64,000 nucleotides of DNA from positions 434,001 through 498,000 of the forward strand of contig JBEULC010000001.1 in assembly GCA_045504435.1 (NCBI GenBank), written 5' to 3'. A program made the translations under genes and the position numbers. Below, piece by piece: positions 26,506 through 35,609 of this stretch (position 1 is its first letter; each line of letters opens with the position of its first letter). The notes under the pieces are model-generated. The model ran no database searches and had not been told where the DNA came from. It saw only the letters and a program-made list of their open reading frames with translations. This DNA is from JBEULC01 sp045504435. Lineage in GTDB: Bacteria > Pseudomonadota > Alphaproteobacteria > WRAU01 > Hepatincolaceae.

Positions 26506-27159
26506 ATGATGCGCAAATTATTATTAGATCATTGCAACAGCACCATAGAATTAACTAACACCGTGGAACATCAGAGGTTAAATAAATGTAGTGTTAGGGA
26601 AAAAAAGCAAATTATCCTTAAAGCCTACCGCCCCGATTATTCATTACTTAATACTCAATTATTAAGTAATTTTAAAAAGCTTTGGCAAACTCTTCATCTT
26701 AACGTACATGCCACTACTACTGCTGCAGGATTTTATCCGATTAAACATGAGGCTAATTGTTTGCCTATTTTAGCTTATCTTCGTACACAAAAACTTTCTG
26801 TGGCGTTACCCTCGGTACAAGATACTTTGGTATTAAAGTTTAAAAGCTATAATCCTACTGATGAACTTATAGAGGGAGCTTTTGGGATTAAAGAACCAAA
26901 TCATGAAAAATTTCATTTGCCTCAAATTATTATTGCTCCCTTACTTGCCTTTGATAAACAAGGCAATCGCCTAGGATATGGCAAAGGGTATTATGATCAC
27001 ACCTTACATTATTATAATAGTATTAATCATAAGGTAGTTTATATAGGATTGGCTTATGAGATACAAAATTATAGCAAATATTTTCATTACCTACCTGTGG
27101 ATTCAAAAGATATACCTTTAAATTATGTGGTTACTGAAAAAGATTTTATTTCCTTTTAG
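26506..27159 (+). CDS. ygfA: 5-formyltetrahydrofolate cyclo-ligase
   Basis: ATP-dependent conversion of 5-formyl-THF to 5,10-methenyl-THF, recycling folate. 217 residues. The family signature is GNRLGYGKGYYDHTLH near residue 158, preceded by IIIAPLLAFDKQ. The phosphate-loop region and the AAGFYPIKHEANCLPIL block lie in the first half. The N-terminal 25 residues are longer than usual and the start (double ATG at 26506 after GGGGG) could lie further in. It follows the 6S RNA candidate, the order known in many proteobacteria. Confidence 0.9.
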   Translation: MMRKLLLDHCNSTIELTNTVEHQRLNKCSVREKKQIILKAYRPDYSLLNTQLLSNFKKLWQTLHLNVHATTTAAGFYPIKHEANCLPILAYLRTQKLSVALPSVQDTLVLKFKSYNPTDELIEGAFGIKEPNHEKFHLPQIIIAPLLAFDKQGNRLGYGKGYYDHTLHYYNSINHKVVYIGLAYEIQNYSKYFHYLPVDSKDIPLNYVVTEKDFISF

Positions 27160-27293
27160 CAGCTTTTAAATTTCTCTAAAAAAGCCTAATAAGTTTTTAT
27201 GAATTAATGTTGATAAAAAATCTAATGTTTGTAATAATTACATACTTAAATAATTACCCTCAAATCAAAAATTAATTATATTATGGTAATTAA

Positions 27294-28061
27294 ATGGCAG
27301 GACATTCCCAATTTAAAAATATTATGCATAGGAAAGGTGCTCAAGACAAAAAAAAAGCTAAAATATTTACAAAAATCATTAGAGAAATTACTGTAGCTGT
27401 GAAATTAGGCTCCCCTGATATTGAATTAAATCCTCGCTTGCGCTCTGCTATTGCTGAAGCTAAAGAAGTTAATATGCCAAAGGAGAACATCAGCAAAGCA
27501 ATTAAACGAGGTGTTGGTACGGAGGCCATTGAAAATTATGAAGAAATAAGATATGAAGGTTATGGACAAGGAGGGGTGGCTATTATTGTAGAAGCTCTTA
27601 CTGATAATAGAAATAGAACTGCTTCAGATGTAAGATCATTATTTACTAAAAATGGCGGCTCTTTAGGGGAAAATGGCAGCGTTAATTTTATGTTTGAAAG
27701 AGTAGGCTTTATTAAATTAACGAAATTATATATAAATTTTAATCAATTATTAGAGCAAGCTATTGAATGGGGCATACAAGAGGTTTTAGAGGAAAATAAT
27801 TATTACATTATTATGACCCACCCTGAGGATTTACATACAGTTTTTGGTGCTTTACAGCAATATATTTTATCAATTAATAAAAATAATGAGCTTGTTTCAT
27901 CTATAAAGTGGCATCCCAAAACCATAATTGAAATTACTGATGAAGAAGTAGCCGCTAATATATTGAAATTAATAACAACCTTAGAAGACTTAGATGATGT
28001 CCAACAGGTTTTTGCTAATTTTGATATTTCTGATCAATTGTTAGAAAAAATTACTGTTTAA
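27294..28061 (+). CDS. yebC: YebC/TACO1 family translation/transcription factor
   Basis: A 255-residue cytoplasmic protein of the YebC/TACO1 family, reported as a regulator and as a ribosome-associated helper for proline-rich translation. It begins MAGHSQFKNIMHRKGAQDKK (usual GHSKWxNIxHRKxxxD; here Phe replaces Trp), followed by KLGSPDIELNPRLRSAI and NMPKENISKAIKRG. YEGYGQGGVAIIVEALTDNR is the central signature. It starts the ruv cluster; ruvC begins 7 bp after its stop. Confidence 0.94.
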   Translation: MAGHSQFKNIMHRKGAQDKKKAKIFTKIIREITVAVKLGSPDIELNPRLRSAIAEAKEVNMPKENISKAIKRGVGTEAIENYEEIRYEGYGQGGVAIIVEALTDNRNRTASDVRSLFTKNGGSLGENGSVNFMFERVGFIKLTKLYINFNQLLEQAIEWGIQEVLEENNYYIIMTHPEDLHTVFGALQQYILSINKNNELVSSIKWHPKTIIEITDEEVAANILKLITTLEDLDDVQQVFANFDISDQLLEKITV

Positions 28062-28068
28062 ATCAAGC

Positions 28069-28584
28069 TTGAAAGGTAATAATAAAGCCGTGGAGAATAG
28101 TATATCACAGATTTTAGGTATAGACCCTGGGCTAAATTTTACTGGGTGGTCATATATTAAAATTGATAAATCATCAATTATTTTAATGAATTGTGGAATT
28201 ATCAAACCTAATAATAAATTAAATATTTCCGATAGATTGGTTACTATTTATGAAGAGCTTAAACTTATTATTAGCACAGTCCAGCCCGGGGCAGTTGCTA
28301 TAGAAGAAACTTTTATCAATAAAGATCCACAAAGTGCTCTAAAATTGGGCTATGCCAGAGGAATAGTACTAATGGTGCCAAGCTTGTTTAAAATCCCTGT
28401 ATTTGAATATTCTCCTAATACTATAAAAAAAACTGTGGCAGGTAATGGCCATGCCTCAAAAGAACAAATGAGGGCTATGATTAATTTAGTTTTACCTAAA
28501 ACCAAACAATTAGCTCTTAAAGAAGATGAAATAGATGCTATTGCTATAGCGTTATGTCATGCTTACCATCAACGTTCTTATTAA
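28069..28584 (+). CDS. ruvC: Holliday junction resolvase RuvC
   Basis: Cuts Holliday junctions during recombination, together with RuvAB. 171 residues from TTG 28069; an in-frame GTG at 28090 is an alternative. Acidic active-site residues are present in ILGIDPGLNFTGW (first Asp), AIEETF (Glu) and the C-terminal DEIDAIAIALCHA. It sits between yebC (7-bp gap) and ruvA (about 150 bp). Confidence 0.95.
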   Translation: MKGNNKAVENSISQILGIDPGLNFTGWSYIKIDKSSIILMNCGIIKPNNKLNISDRLVTIYEELKLIISTVQPGAVAIEETFINKDPQSALKLGYARGIVLMVPSLFKIPVFEYSPNTIKKTVAGNGHASKEQMRAMINLVLPKTKQLALKEDEIDAIAIALCHAYHQRSY

Positions 28585-28734
28585 AGAGCTTATATTAATT
28601 ATAATTTTCTGCTATGCTAAATCTAAGACTATACCTAAGCTTAAACTTAAAGCACAAAATTAAGTAAAAATCTATTGTTTCTGGCCTGGGTTTCTCCAGT
28701 TTTTATATGTTTAATAATAAGATATTAATAACTT

Positions 28735-29349
28735 ATGTTTGCAAAACTCACAGGGATCATTGATTTAATTGAAGAAGATACCATTATTTTAGAGGTAAAT
28801 GGAGTAGGCTATTTAATTAGCATTCCTTTATCTTTAATGGCTAATTTAGAATTAGGAGTAGAACAGGCTTTTTATATTCAAACTATAGTTAACGAGGATT
28901 CTATTGCTTTATACGGGTTTAAAGAAATTCAACAAAAAAGGCTTTTTAATCTTTTAATCACCGTACAAGGAATTGGGCCAAAAATTGCGTTAATTATTAT
29001 TGCCCGAATTGCTTTAGAGGAATTACAAAAGGCCATTTTATTTGAAAATGTTATATTGCTAAAAACTATCCAAGGTATAGGCTTAAAAGGTGCGCAACGT
29101 TTAATTAATGAATTGAAAGATAAAATTACTAAAATCAATCTACCTAACTTTAATATATCTTCTACCTTGGTAGATAATAAATCCTTTAGTAATATTAAAG
29201 ATGCAACATTGGCTTTGCAAAATTTAGGCTATTCTAACTTTGAAATTAACAAGGCAATGCTCCAATTAAAAGCTACCATTACTTCTGAAACAAGCACGGA
29301 AAAAATTATTAAAGAAGCTTTAACTTTTTTTGTAAAAACTCTTAATTGA
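28735..29349 (+). CDS. ruvA: Holliday junction helicase subunit RuvA
   Basis: A 204-residue DNA-binding tetramer that recognises four-way junctions. Domain I is an OB fold starting MFAKLTGIIDLIEEDTIILE. Domain II carries paired helix-hairpin-helix motifs, VQGIGPKIALIII and IQGIGLKGAQRLINELKDK. Domain III (about 155-204, DATLALQNLGYSNFEINKAM) binds RuvB. It is placed between ruvC and ruvB as in many bacteria. Confidence 0.96.
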   Translation: MFAKLTGIIDLIEEDTIILEVNGVGYLISIPLSLMANLELGVEQAFYIQTIVNEDSIALYGFKEIQQKRLFNLLITVQGIGPKIALIIIARIALEELQKAILFENVILLKTIQGIGLKGAQRLINELKDKITKINLPNFNISSTLVDNKSFSNIKDATLALQNLGYSNFEINKAMLQLKATITSETSTEKIIKEALTFFVKTLN

Positions 29350-29472
29350 TTTCATCAAAAATCCCGATTGATTAACTATAAGATTTCTAAAGGATAAATA
29401 ATATATGATAATAGTAAATAATCAGGGCCACTAATTTATTTGGCTTCTAGAGAATCATCTTGATATAGTTTA

Positions 29473-30549
29473 ATGAAAAAAATAATGAAAAAGCTAGATA
29501 ATAGAATAATATCCCCTATGTTAGAAGGCCAGATAAATGAAAATTTTGGTCACCAGCAAACTGAAAATAGTTTAGAAGGTAATGTGCGCCCTGTTAAAAT
29601 TGCAGATTTTGTAGGGCAAATGAAGCTTAAAGAGAATCTTAAAGTATTTATTGCAGCATCTAGACAACGCCAAGAAGCTTTGGATCATGTATTATTTTAT
29701 GGGCCTCCTGGCCTAGGTAAAACCACCTTGGCTCAAATAGTGGCTGAGGAAATGGGAAGCAAAGTTAGAATTACATCTGGTCCTGCTATCTCCAAATCTG
29801 GAGATTTGGCCGCTATAATTTCTAATTTAGAACCTAAGGATATTTTATTTATTGATGAAATTCATCGTTTGCCCATATCTGTAGAGGAAGTTTTATATTC
29901 TGCTATGGAAGATTTTAAAATAGATTTTATCGTGGGTGAAGGTCCTACGGCTAGATCATTGAGAATTGATTTACCCAAGTTTACCTTAATTGGAGCTACT
30001 ACTAGATATGGTTTATTATCAAGCCCTTTGCGGGATCGTTTTGGTATTACCTTACAATTAGCTTTTTATGAAAATGAAGAATTACAAGAAATTGTTCTAA
30101 GAGCAGCTAAAATATTAAAAATTAGTATTACTTTAGAGGGAGCTCATGAAATTTCCAAGCGCTCAAGAGGAACGCCTAGAATTGCTAATCGTCTTTTAAG
30201 GCGAGTAAGGGATTTTTTAACTTTATCTTCTAAAGCTAGTATTGATGCTGAGCTGGCAAGCCTGGCTTTGAGTCAATTAGGCATTGATAAAAACGGCTTA
30301 GATGAGCTTGATCGCCGTTATTTGCATTCTATCGCTCATTTTTATGAAGGTGGACCTGTAGGTATTGATACAATCTCTACCATGTTATCAGAAAGCCGTG
30401 ATACTATAGAAGATACCGTGGAACCCTTTTTAATTCAAAATGGATTGGTGTCAAGAACGCCAAGGGGCAGAATCATTGCCAGTAGCGGTTGGGCCTATTT
30501 AAACCTAAAACCTAAAATAGTTACTCCTGATTTATTAAGCGATCTCTAA
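29473..30549 (+). CDS. ruvB: Holliday junction branch-migration ATPase RuvB
   Basis: Hexameric AAA+ motor of branch migration. 358 residues. Walker A is YGPPGLGKTT, Walker B is FIDEIHRL, sensor 1 lies in LIGATTRYGLLSSPLRDRFG (which includes the arginine finger), and sensor 2 in SRGTPRIANRLLRRVRDF. The N-terminus is about 20 residues longer than usual; ATG codons at 29473 and 29485 are both possible. It is followed 48 bp later by ybgC. Confidence 0.97.
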   Translation: MKKIMKKLDNRIISPMLEGQINENFGHQQTENSLEGNVRPVKIADFVGQMKLKENLKVFIAASRQRQEALDHVLFYGPPGLGKTTLAQIVAEEMGSKVRITSGPAISKSGDLAAIISNLEPKDILFIDEIHRLPISVEEVLYSAMEDFKIDFIVGEGPTARSLRIDLPKFTLIGATTRYGLLSSPLRDRFGITLQLAFYENEELQEIVLRAAKILKISITLEGAHEISKRSRGTPRIANRLLRRVRDFLTLSSKASIDAELASLALSQLGIDKNGLDELDRRYLHSIAHFYEGGPVGIDTISTMLSESRDTIEDTVEPFLIQNGLVSRTPRGRIIASSGWAYLNLKPKIVTPDLLSDL

Positions 30550-30597
30550 ATATATAATAATAAAATAACCTTATAATACAAATGACCTTATAATAAA

Positions 30598-31053
30598 ATG
30601 ACTTTATTCAATAGCAAACTAGAAGAGTATATTCATGCTTTAGAGGTAGATATTACTTACCAAGATACCGATATGGCAGGGATGGTATATTTTGCTAACT
30701 ACTTTAATTATGGTGAAAAAGCTAGAGCAAATTTAATTCGCAAACTTATGGGGAAAATTAAGTTTAATGATAATCAAAATTGGGCAGTTAGAAAAGTAAA
30801 TGCCCACTACATAAGCCCTGTAAGAATTGAGGATAAATTATTAATTAAAACAAAAATAGTAAATATGAAGCAGGCTAGCTTGTTATTTGCCCATGATTTT
30901 TACATACAATCTGATTTAAAATCCCCCAATCAAACCAAACTATGTGTACAAATGGAAGTGGAACTTCTTAGTATTAATGAAAGAGCGCGTCCTATTAAAA
31001 TAGATGAGAAATTTTTGGCTCAAATAAAAAAACTTTTCAAAGAAAAAATTTAA
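30598..31053 (+). CDS. ybgC: Acyl-CoA thioesterase YbgC (Tol-Pal associated)
   Basis: A 151-residue hotdog-fold thioesterase. The signature YQDTDMAGMVYFANYFNYGE contains the active-site Asp and Tyr (Y-x-D-T-D-x-x-G-x-V-Y-x-x-x-Y). It leads the tol genes, as in many proteobacteria, where it is co-expressed with TolQRAB-Pal and thought to act on phospholipid metabolism at the division site. Confidence 0.93.
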   Translation: MTLFNSKLEEYIHALEVDITYQDTDMAGMVYFANYFNYGEKARANLIRKLMGKIKFNDNQNWAVRKVNAHYISPVRIEDKLLIKTKIVNMKQASLLFAHDFYIQSDLKSPNQTKLCVQMEVELLSINERARPIKIDEKFLAQIKKLFKEKI

Positions 31054-31070
31054 TAATAAATTATAATAAT

Positions 31071-31111
31071 AAGTATATTATTATATCTAATATAGATATA
31101 ATAATATACTT
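31071..31111. repeat. 17-bp perfect inverted repeat between ybgC and tolQ
   Basis: AAGTATATTATTATATC and its exact complement flank a 7-nt loop. It ends just before the tolQ ribosome site (CCAGGA). The stem is purely A/T apart from its ends and has no U tract, so attenuation or mRNA processing is as plausible as termination. Confidence 0.7.
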
Positions 31112-31124
31112 CCAGGATACAACA

Positions 31125-31754
31125 ATGAATAATTTTGGTATAGTTTACGCTTTTTTGCATGCAACAATTATTAATAAATTAGTTTTTATTACTTTAATTT
31201 TATTATCTGTGTTTTCTTGGGCCTTGATTATTAAAAAATATTTATTAATTAGAAAAGCTTTTAAGAATTTAAAAGAGGCGGAACAAGCTGTAAGTTCTCA
31301 AAACCCTCGTATGATTAACACTTACTTGCTATCTACTGATTATGTAGCCACAGAAATTATTCGCTTAGTAATTGATGCTAATAAAGATAAAAACGCGGTA
31401 ACAAAAGAAGAAATTAAGCAAAGATGTGAGCTTCTTTTAGAGGTTAACGTTTTAGAGCTACAAAAAAATGTAGAATACTTAGCTACTTTATCCAATGTTG
31501 CTCCTTTTGTGGGCTTGTTTGGCACCGTATTAGGTGTAATTAGCAGCTTTAATCAAATTGGAGCTACTAGTTCTGCATCTTTAGCAGTAATTGCACCTGG
31601 TATTTCTGAAGCTTTATACGCTACAGCAATTGGCTTATTTGTGGCTATTCCGGCTTCGGTTTTTTATAATACTATTAACATTAAGATTTCCCAATATATG
31701 GAACAACAAAGAATCTGGTTAGAAGAAGTATTTTATACCTTATATAACAAATAA
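31125..31754 (+). CDS. tolQ: Tol-Pal system proton channel protein TolQ
   Basis: A 209-residue inner-membrane protein with three helices (about 17-38, 117-145 and 155-185). The characteristic FVGLFGTVLGVISSF and ISEALYATAIGLFVAIPA motifs are intact. With TolR it converts the proton gradient into force on TolA, keeping the outer membrane attached during division. It lies 16 bp before tolR. Confidence 0.96.
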   Translation: MNNFGIVYAFLHATIINKLVFITLILLSVFSWALIIKKYLLIRKAFKNLKEAEQAVSSQNPRMINTYLLSTDYVATEIIRLVIDANKDKNAVTKEEIKQRCELLLEVNVLELQKNVEYLATLSNVAPFVGLFGTVLGVISSFNQIGATSSASLAVIAPGISEALYATAIGLFVAIPASVFYNTINIKISQYMEQQRIWLEEVFYTLYNK

Positions 31755-31770
31755 CAGTATAGGTAGATAT

Positions 31771-32175
31771 ATGGTACACATTCCTAATAAAAATAAAAAA
31801 GTTATTTCCGAAATTAATGTTACTCCTTTTGTGGATGTGTTATTAGTAATTTTAATAATTTTTATGGTAACTGCTCCTATGCTTAATACAGGTTTTGATA
31901 TTAATTTACCTAAATCCCCCAATGCTTTATCTAACGCCGAGCAACCTGTTAAAGTAACATTTTCCTTAGATAAAAAATTAAATTTATATTTTGATAAAGA
32001 AGTAATTAAATTTGCTGAGATAAAAAATGCTTTAGGGACTTATAATAAGGAAAATACTCAGATTTTTATTAGAGCAGATAAGGACGTAAAATATCAAGAA
32101 GTTATTAACTTGATGAATGTTATTAATAGCTCAGGATTTAATAATATTTCTCTAATTGCTGAGCCTAATTCTTAA
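31771..32175 (+). CDS. tolR: Tol-Pal system protein TolR
   Basis: A 134-residue ExbD/TolR protein. The single membrane helix (about 21-42) starts with the conserved Asp22 in INVTPFVDVLLVILIIF. The periplasmic domain has IRADKDVKYQEVINLMN. It works with TolQ as the proton-driven stator. Confidence 0.95.
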   Translation: MVHIPNKNKKVISEINVTPFVDVLLVILIIFMVTAPMLNTGFDINLPKSPNALSNAEQPVKVTFSLDKKLNLYFDKEVIKFAEIKNALGTYNKENTQIFIRADKDVKYQEVINLMNVINSSGFNNISLIAEPNS

Positions 32176-32200
32176 AAGTAGCAATTGAAAAGTGTCTTAA

Positions 32201-33463
32201 ATGAGAAAATTTTTCTTTATATCCTTGATTTTGCATGGAATTTTGTTTAGCATATTCTTAATTATAGGGATTTTGTCTAAATCTTCTATACCTAAGCAAA
32301 TTGTAAATATTACTTTAGTTAAGGCGGTTCCTAATGCTAAAGAAGGTAGGCAAAACCAGGATAAAAAAGAAAATCCCAATAGTAAACAAGATTTAAAAGG
32401 TATAAGTAATTCCAAAACTTCTAGTCAATCTTTAAAACCCCGCGCTGAAGTGCTTCAAGTTCCGTCTACTAAATCCGCATATTCTAAGAGCAAACAGGAT
32501 TTTGTGAACGCGGTTAAGAAAAACGCTTTACAAACGCCCACTCAGGGGAAAAATAATACTCTTCCACTTGTGCCAGCTAAAATCTTGCCTTCTAAAGACA
32601 TATCCCCTACAAAATTACCTCCTGTAAAGTCTAATGCAATTGCCAAGTCGCCAGCACAAAATGCCCCCTTACAAAGTGTACCTATACAAAATTTACCAAT
32701 GCAAAAGCTTACTACTCAAACCCCTACCAATGAATCTTTAAGCGCCTTAATTTCTAATAATATGTTAGCGCTCCCTCAAGCTACCTCAGCAAAGGATACT
32801 CTTTCAGCTCCTACACAAATTATAGGAGAAGCAGTAAGTAAAGCCGCTGGAGAAACAATAGATGATCCATTTGCCGTTGAAACTTATAGTGTTATATTGC
32901 CTGCATCTAGTAAGGATTCTCCTGTTTTTGAGGCTAAGCTTCCGGAAACTCCTAATATTAATCAACTGGCTCAAAATTTACTTAATAATTCAGAAGCAAA
33001 GAATGAGATAAGTCCAGCACAGCCTTTGATCAAAAATCAAGATTTTACTAATTTTTTAGAAAAAGTAATGCTAAAAACTCCAAAAGAGCAACCACCTAAT
33101 TTTATTTTAGAAACTCCTACTGAAAATTTTAATGGAGAATCCAATGGGACTTTAACAGGAGGAGAAAGAGCAATTTTAGCTAGGCAAATCCAACAATGCT
33201 GGTCAGGTATAAGTTCAATTAAAGACGAAATGGTAAGCTTTCAGTTGCAATTAAGCATGAATCAAGACGCTACTATAAATTCTATAAAAATTACTAAGCT
33301 TAATAAGGTAAGTATTAAAGAAGAAGACCTAAAAGATTTAGAAAAAAGAATCACAGCAGTGTTAAATAATCCCAGATGTTCAAAATTGAGTTTGCCGCTT
33401 AACAAATATTCTACTTGGCAAAATTTTTCTATTAAGTTAAACGTGAAAGGTATTTTTGGCTAA
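32201..33463 (+). CDS. tolA: Tol-Pal system protein TolA (divergent)
   Basis: Spans the periplasm and transmits energy from TolQR to Pal/TolB. 420 residues. A single N-terminal membrane helix (about 5-27), then a Pro/Lys/Ser/Gln-rich linker of nearly 300 residues that takes the place of the Ala-rich helical domain of E. coli TolA. The C-terminal domain (about 325-420) has IQQCWSG and NNPRCSKL (two Cys, likely a disulfide) and the FSIKLNVKG end strand typical of TolA/TonB C-domains. Its stop overlaps the tolB start (TAATG), so it is translationally coupled. Confidence 0.88.
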   Translation: MRKFFFISLILHGILFSIFLIIGILSKSSIPKQIVNITLVKAVPNAKEGRQNQDKKENPNSKQDLKGISNSKTSSQSLKPRAEVLQVPSTKSAYSKSKQDFVNAVKKNALQTPTQGKNNTLPLVPAKILPSKDISPTKLPPVKSNAIAKSPAQNAPLQSVPIQNLPMQKLTTQTPTNESLSALISNNMLALPQATSAKDTLSAPTQIIGEAVSKAAGETIDDPFAVETYSVILPASSKDSPVFEAKLPETPNINQLAQNLLNNSEAKNEISPAQPLIKNQDFTNFLEKVMLKTPKEQPPNFILETPTENFNGESNGTLTGGERAILARQIQQCWSGISSIKDEMVSFQLQLSMNQDATINSIKITKLNKVSIKEEDLKDLEKRITAVLNNPRCSKLSLPLNKYSTWQNFSIKLNVKGIFG

Positions 33464-34848
33464 TGAAGATAAAATTTTTAAAGTCCCTATTATCATTAAG
33501 TTTTTTACCAATTATTTGGTTTGTATTTTTTGTACAATTAGTATTTTTCTCCTTATTTTGGCAAAAAGCTAAAGCATTGGATTTAGAAATTGATATTTTA
33601 AATAATAATCATACCCCCTTGCCTATGATTATCTCAGATTTTTATGTTACCCAAAATACACAAAAGCATTACGAAAGGTTAAAAAACACAATTATTTGGG
33701 ATCTTAAAAATACTGGAGCTATAGCTCCTACGTTTGTGAAAGATGAGCTAGTAAATGGTTTTACTAATTTTAGTGAAGATCAAATTGATGTGTCTGCTTA
33801 TTCTTACTATCAAGCTACTTTAATGGGCAAATTTATTTATGATGATAAAAACAGAATCTATATTTTACAAGTAATGCTAATGGATAATTATTTAGGTACA
33901 GCTAAATTTAAAAATCAATATATCATTAAAGAAGCAGATATAATTCCCCACTTGAATTTCATTGCTCATAATATTGCCAATGATGTTTATAAGGCACTTA
34001 CAGGGTTACAAGGATATTTTAACTTTTCTCTTTTATATGTGGAAAATAAAAATCAATTGGTAATCGCTGATTATAACGGAGAAAATAGAATAATCTTATT
34101 TAAGGGTAAGGGAGAAATCTATGCTCCAGCCTTTTCTAACAAGGGTGATTATATTGTGTATGTAGATTTTTATCAAGGTACAAGTGAGCTTTATATTTAT
34201 GATTTATACTTTAAAAAAACAATTAAACTAATTTCCTTAGGAGGATTAAGTTTAAGCCCGAATTTTGTTAAAGATGATAAAAGCCTTATATTTTCATTAG
34301 CAAAAGATGGTTCAACTAATATTTACGAGTTAGATATTGCTAGCAAAAAAGTAAAGGCTTTAACTAAAAGCTATTCTATTAATTTATCAGGAGGATATTC
34401 TTTTGATAAACAATATGTTATTTTTAACTCAAACCGTATTGGTAGGCCTCAGATTTACGTAATGTCCATCATGGGAGAAAAAGTTACTAAGGTTAGTAAA
34501 AATACAGGTAATTATTTTACTCCTTCGTTTGCGCCTAATTCTAACTTAATCTTGTTCACTAAAATTGAACAAGGGGCCTTTAAAATTGGTATTATGAATA
34601 TGGCAGGAATAGAAAAAATAATAAGCGTGGCAAAAAAAGCAGAAAATCCTAAATGGCTAGCAGATGGCCGTCATTTAATTTATCAGTATTCTTATTCTAA
34701 AGATAACTTTGATCATCTATATATGTTACAAGTCGTGGACATAGTTTCGGGTTATAAGCTAAATATAAAAAATACCTTTAATGCAAAATATCCTAGTTTG
34801 TCAAAGAGTATCTTGTTTAATAAAAAAATTAGTATTAAATCTCTTTGA
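33463..34848 (+). CDS. tolB: Tol-Pal system periplasmic beta-propeller TolB
   Basis: A 461-residue periplasmic protein. Residues 8-38 are a long signal segment. An N-terminal alpha/beta domain (IVSDF-like MIISDFYVT) is followed by a six-blade propeller with WD-like repeats: GEIYAPAFSNKGDYIVYVDF, GLSLSPNFVKDDKSLIFSLAKDGSTNIYELD, YFTPSFAPNSNLILFT. It binds Pal and TolA. Its ATG overlaps the tolA stop. Confidence 0.93.
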   Translation: MKIKFLKSLLSLSFLPIIWFVFFVQLVFFSLFWQKAKALDLEIDILNNNHTPLPMIISDFYVTQNTQKHYERLKNTIIWDLKNTGAIAPTFVKDELVNGFTNFSEDQIDVSAYSYYQATLMGKFIYDDKNRIYILQVMLMDNYLGTAKFKNQYIIKEADIIPHLNFIAHNIANDVYKALTGLQGYFNFSLLYVENKNQLVIADYNGENRIILFKGKGEIYAPAFSNKGDYIVYVDFYQGTSELYIYDLYFKKTIKLISLGGLSLSPNFVKDDKSLIFSLAKDGSTNIYELDIASKKVKALTKSYSINLSGGYSFDKQYVIFNSNRIGRPQIYVMSIMGEKVTKVSKNTGNYFTPSFAPNSNLILFTKIEQGAFKIGIMNMAGIEKIISVAKKAENPKWLADGRHLIYQYSYSKDNFDHLYMLQVVDIVSGYKLNIKNTFNAKYPSLSKSILFNKKISIKSL

Positions 34849-34917
34849 GAAAGTATAATATTAATTAATTCTTAAATATTTATAAGAAATTAGTTAGTTA
34901 AAAAAGGAAGGATAACA

Positions 34918-35430
34918 ATGAAAGTCAAACACATAATTGCTATAACAATAGTAGGATTATTAGCATTATTAGCTGCATGTAGCAAACCTGTGCCAGCAGA
35001 TAGCCAATATAGTATTATGGATGATAAAATTCCTGAAAGACCTATAGCGCAATCTATGGAATCAGAGAATTGGGAAGAAGAGACAAGCATAAATTTTGAA
35101 AGCGTTTCTACAATTTATTTTAACTTTGATGAATCCACGCTGCGTCCTGATCAAGAAGACAAATTAAATGAGCAAGTACAATGGTTAAAAAATAATCCAT
35201 TTATATCTGTAAATATTGAAGGACATACTGATGATCTAGGAGGCGAAGAATATAATATTGGGTTAGGGGAAAGAAGAGCTAAAATGGTAAAAGAATATTT
35301 AAGTACTAAAGGAATCCAAGCTAACAAAATTAAAGTAACCTCTTATGGAAAAAGTAGACCAGTTAATAGAGAAGAAAGTGAACGAGCTAGAGCTGTTAAT
35401 AGAAGAGCAGTTAGCATTGTAGTTAATTAA
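34918..35430 (+). CDS. pal: Peptidoglycan-associated lipoprotein Pal
   Basis: An outer-membrane lipoprotein that binds peptidoglycan. 170 residues; the lipobox LLAAC places the lipidated Cys at residue 21. The OmpA-like domain (about 63-170) shows YFNFDESTLRPDQ, VNIEGHTDDLGGEEYN, LGERRAKMVKEYL and SYGKSRPV, with the peptidoglycan-binding Asp/Arg positions in place. It is preceded by AAAGGAAGG and a 69-bp gap after tolB. Confidence 0.97.
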   Translation: MKVKHIIAITIVGLLALLAACSKPVPADSQYSIMDDKIPERPIAQSMESENWEEETSINFESVSTIYFNFDESTLRPDQEDKLNEQVQWLKNNPFISVNIEGHTDDLGGEEYNIGLGERRAKMVKEYLSTKGIQANKIKVTSYGKSRPVNREESERARAVNRRAVSIVVN

Positions 35431-35445
35431 TAGTTAAAATTAAAA

Positions 35446-35491
35446 AGCAAAAGCTAATTGATTATCATAAAAAATCCATTAGCTTTTTGCT
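35446..35491 (+). terminator. Imperfect terminator after pal
   Basis: AGCAAAAGCTAA pairs with TTAGCTTTTTGCT with one bulge. The T run within the 3' arm gives a weak terminator that would let some transcription reach cpoB. Confidence 0.45.
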
Positions 35492-35609
35492 ATATTGTTA
35501 TAGATATCCTAATTTACAGGCCTTACTAGAAACTGTATTAAACTCTATAATAATTACTAATTTGAATTTAGGTGTAATTATAAAGCTACAAGACAATAAG
35601 GTTCAATGG

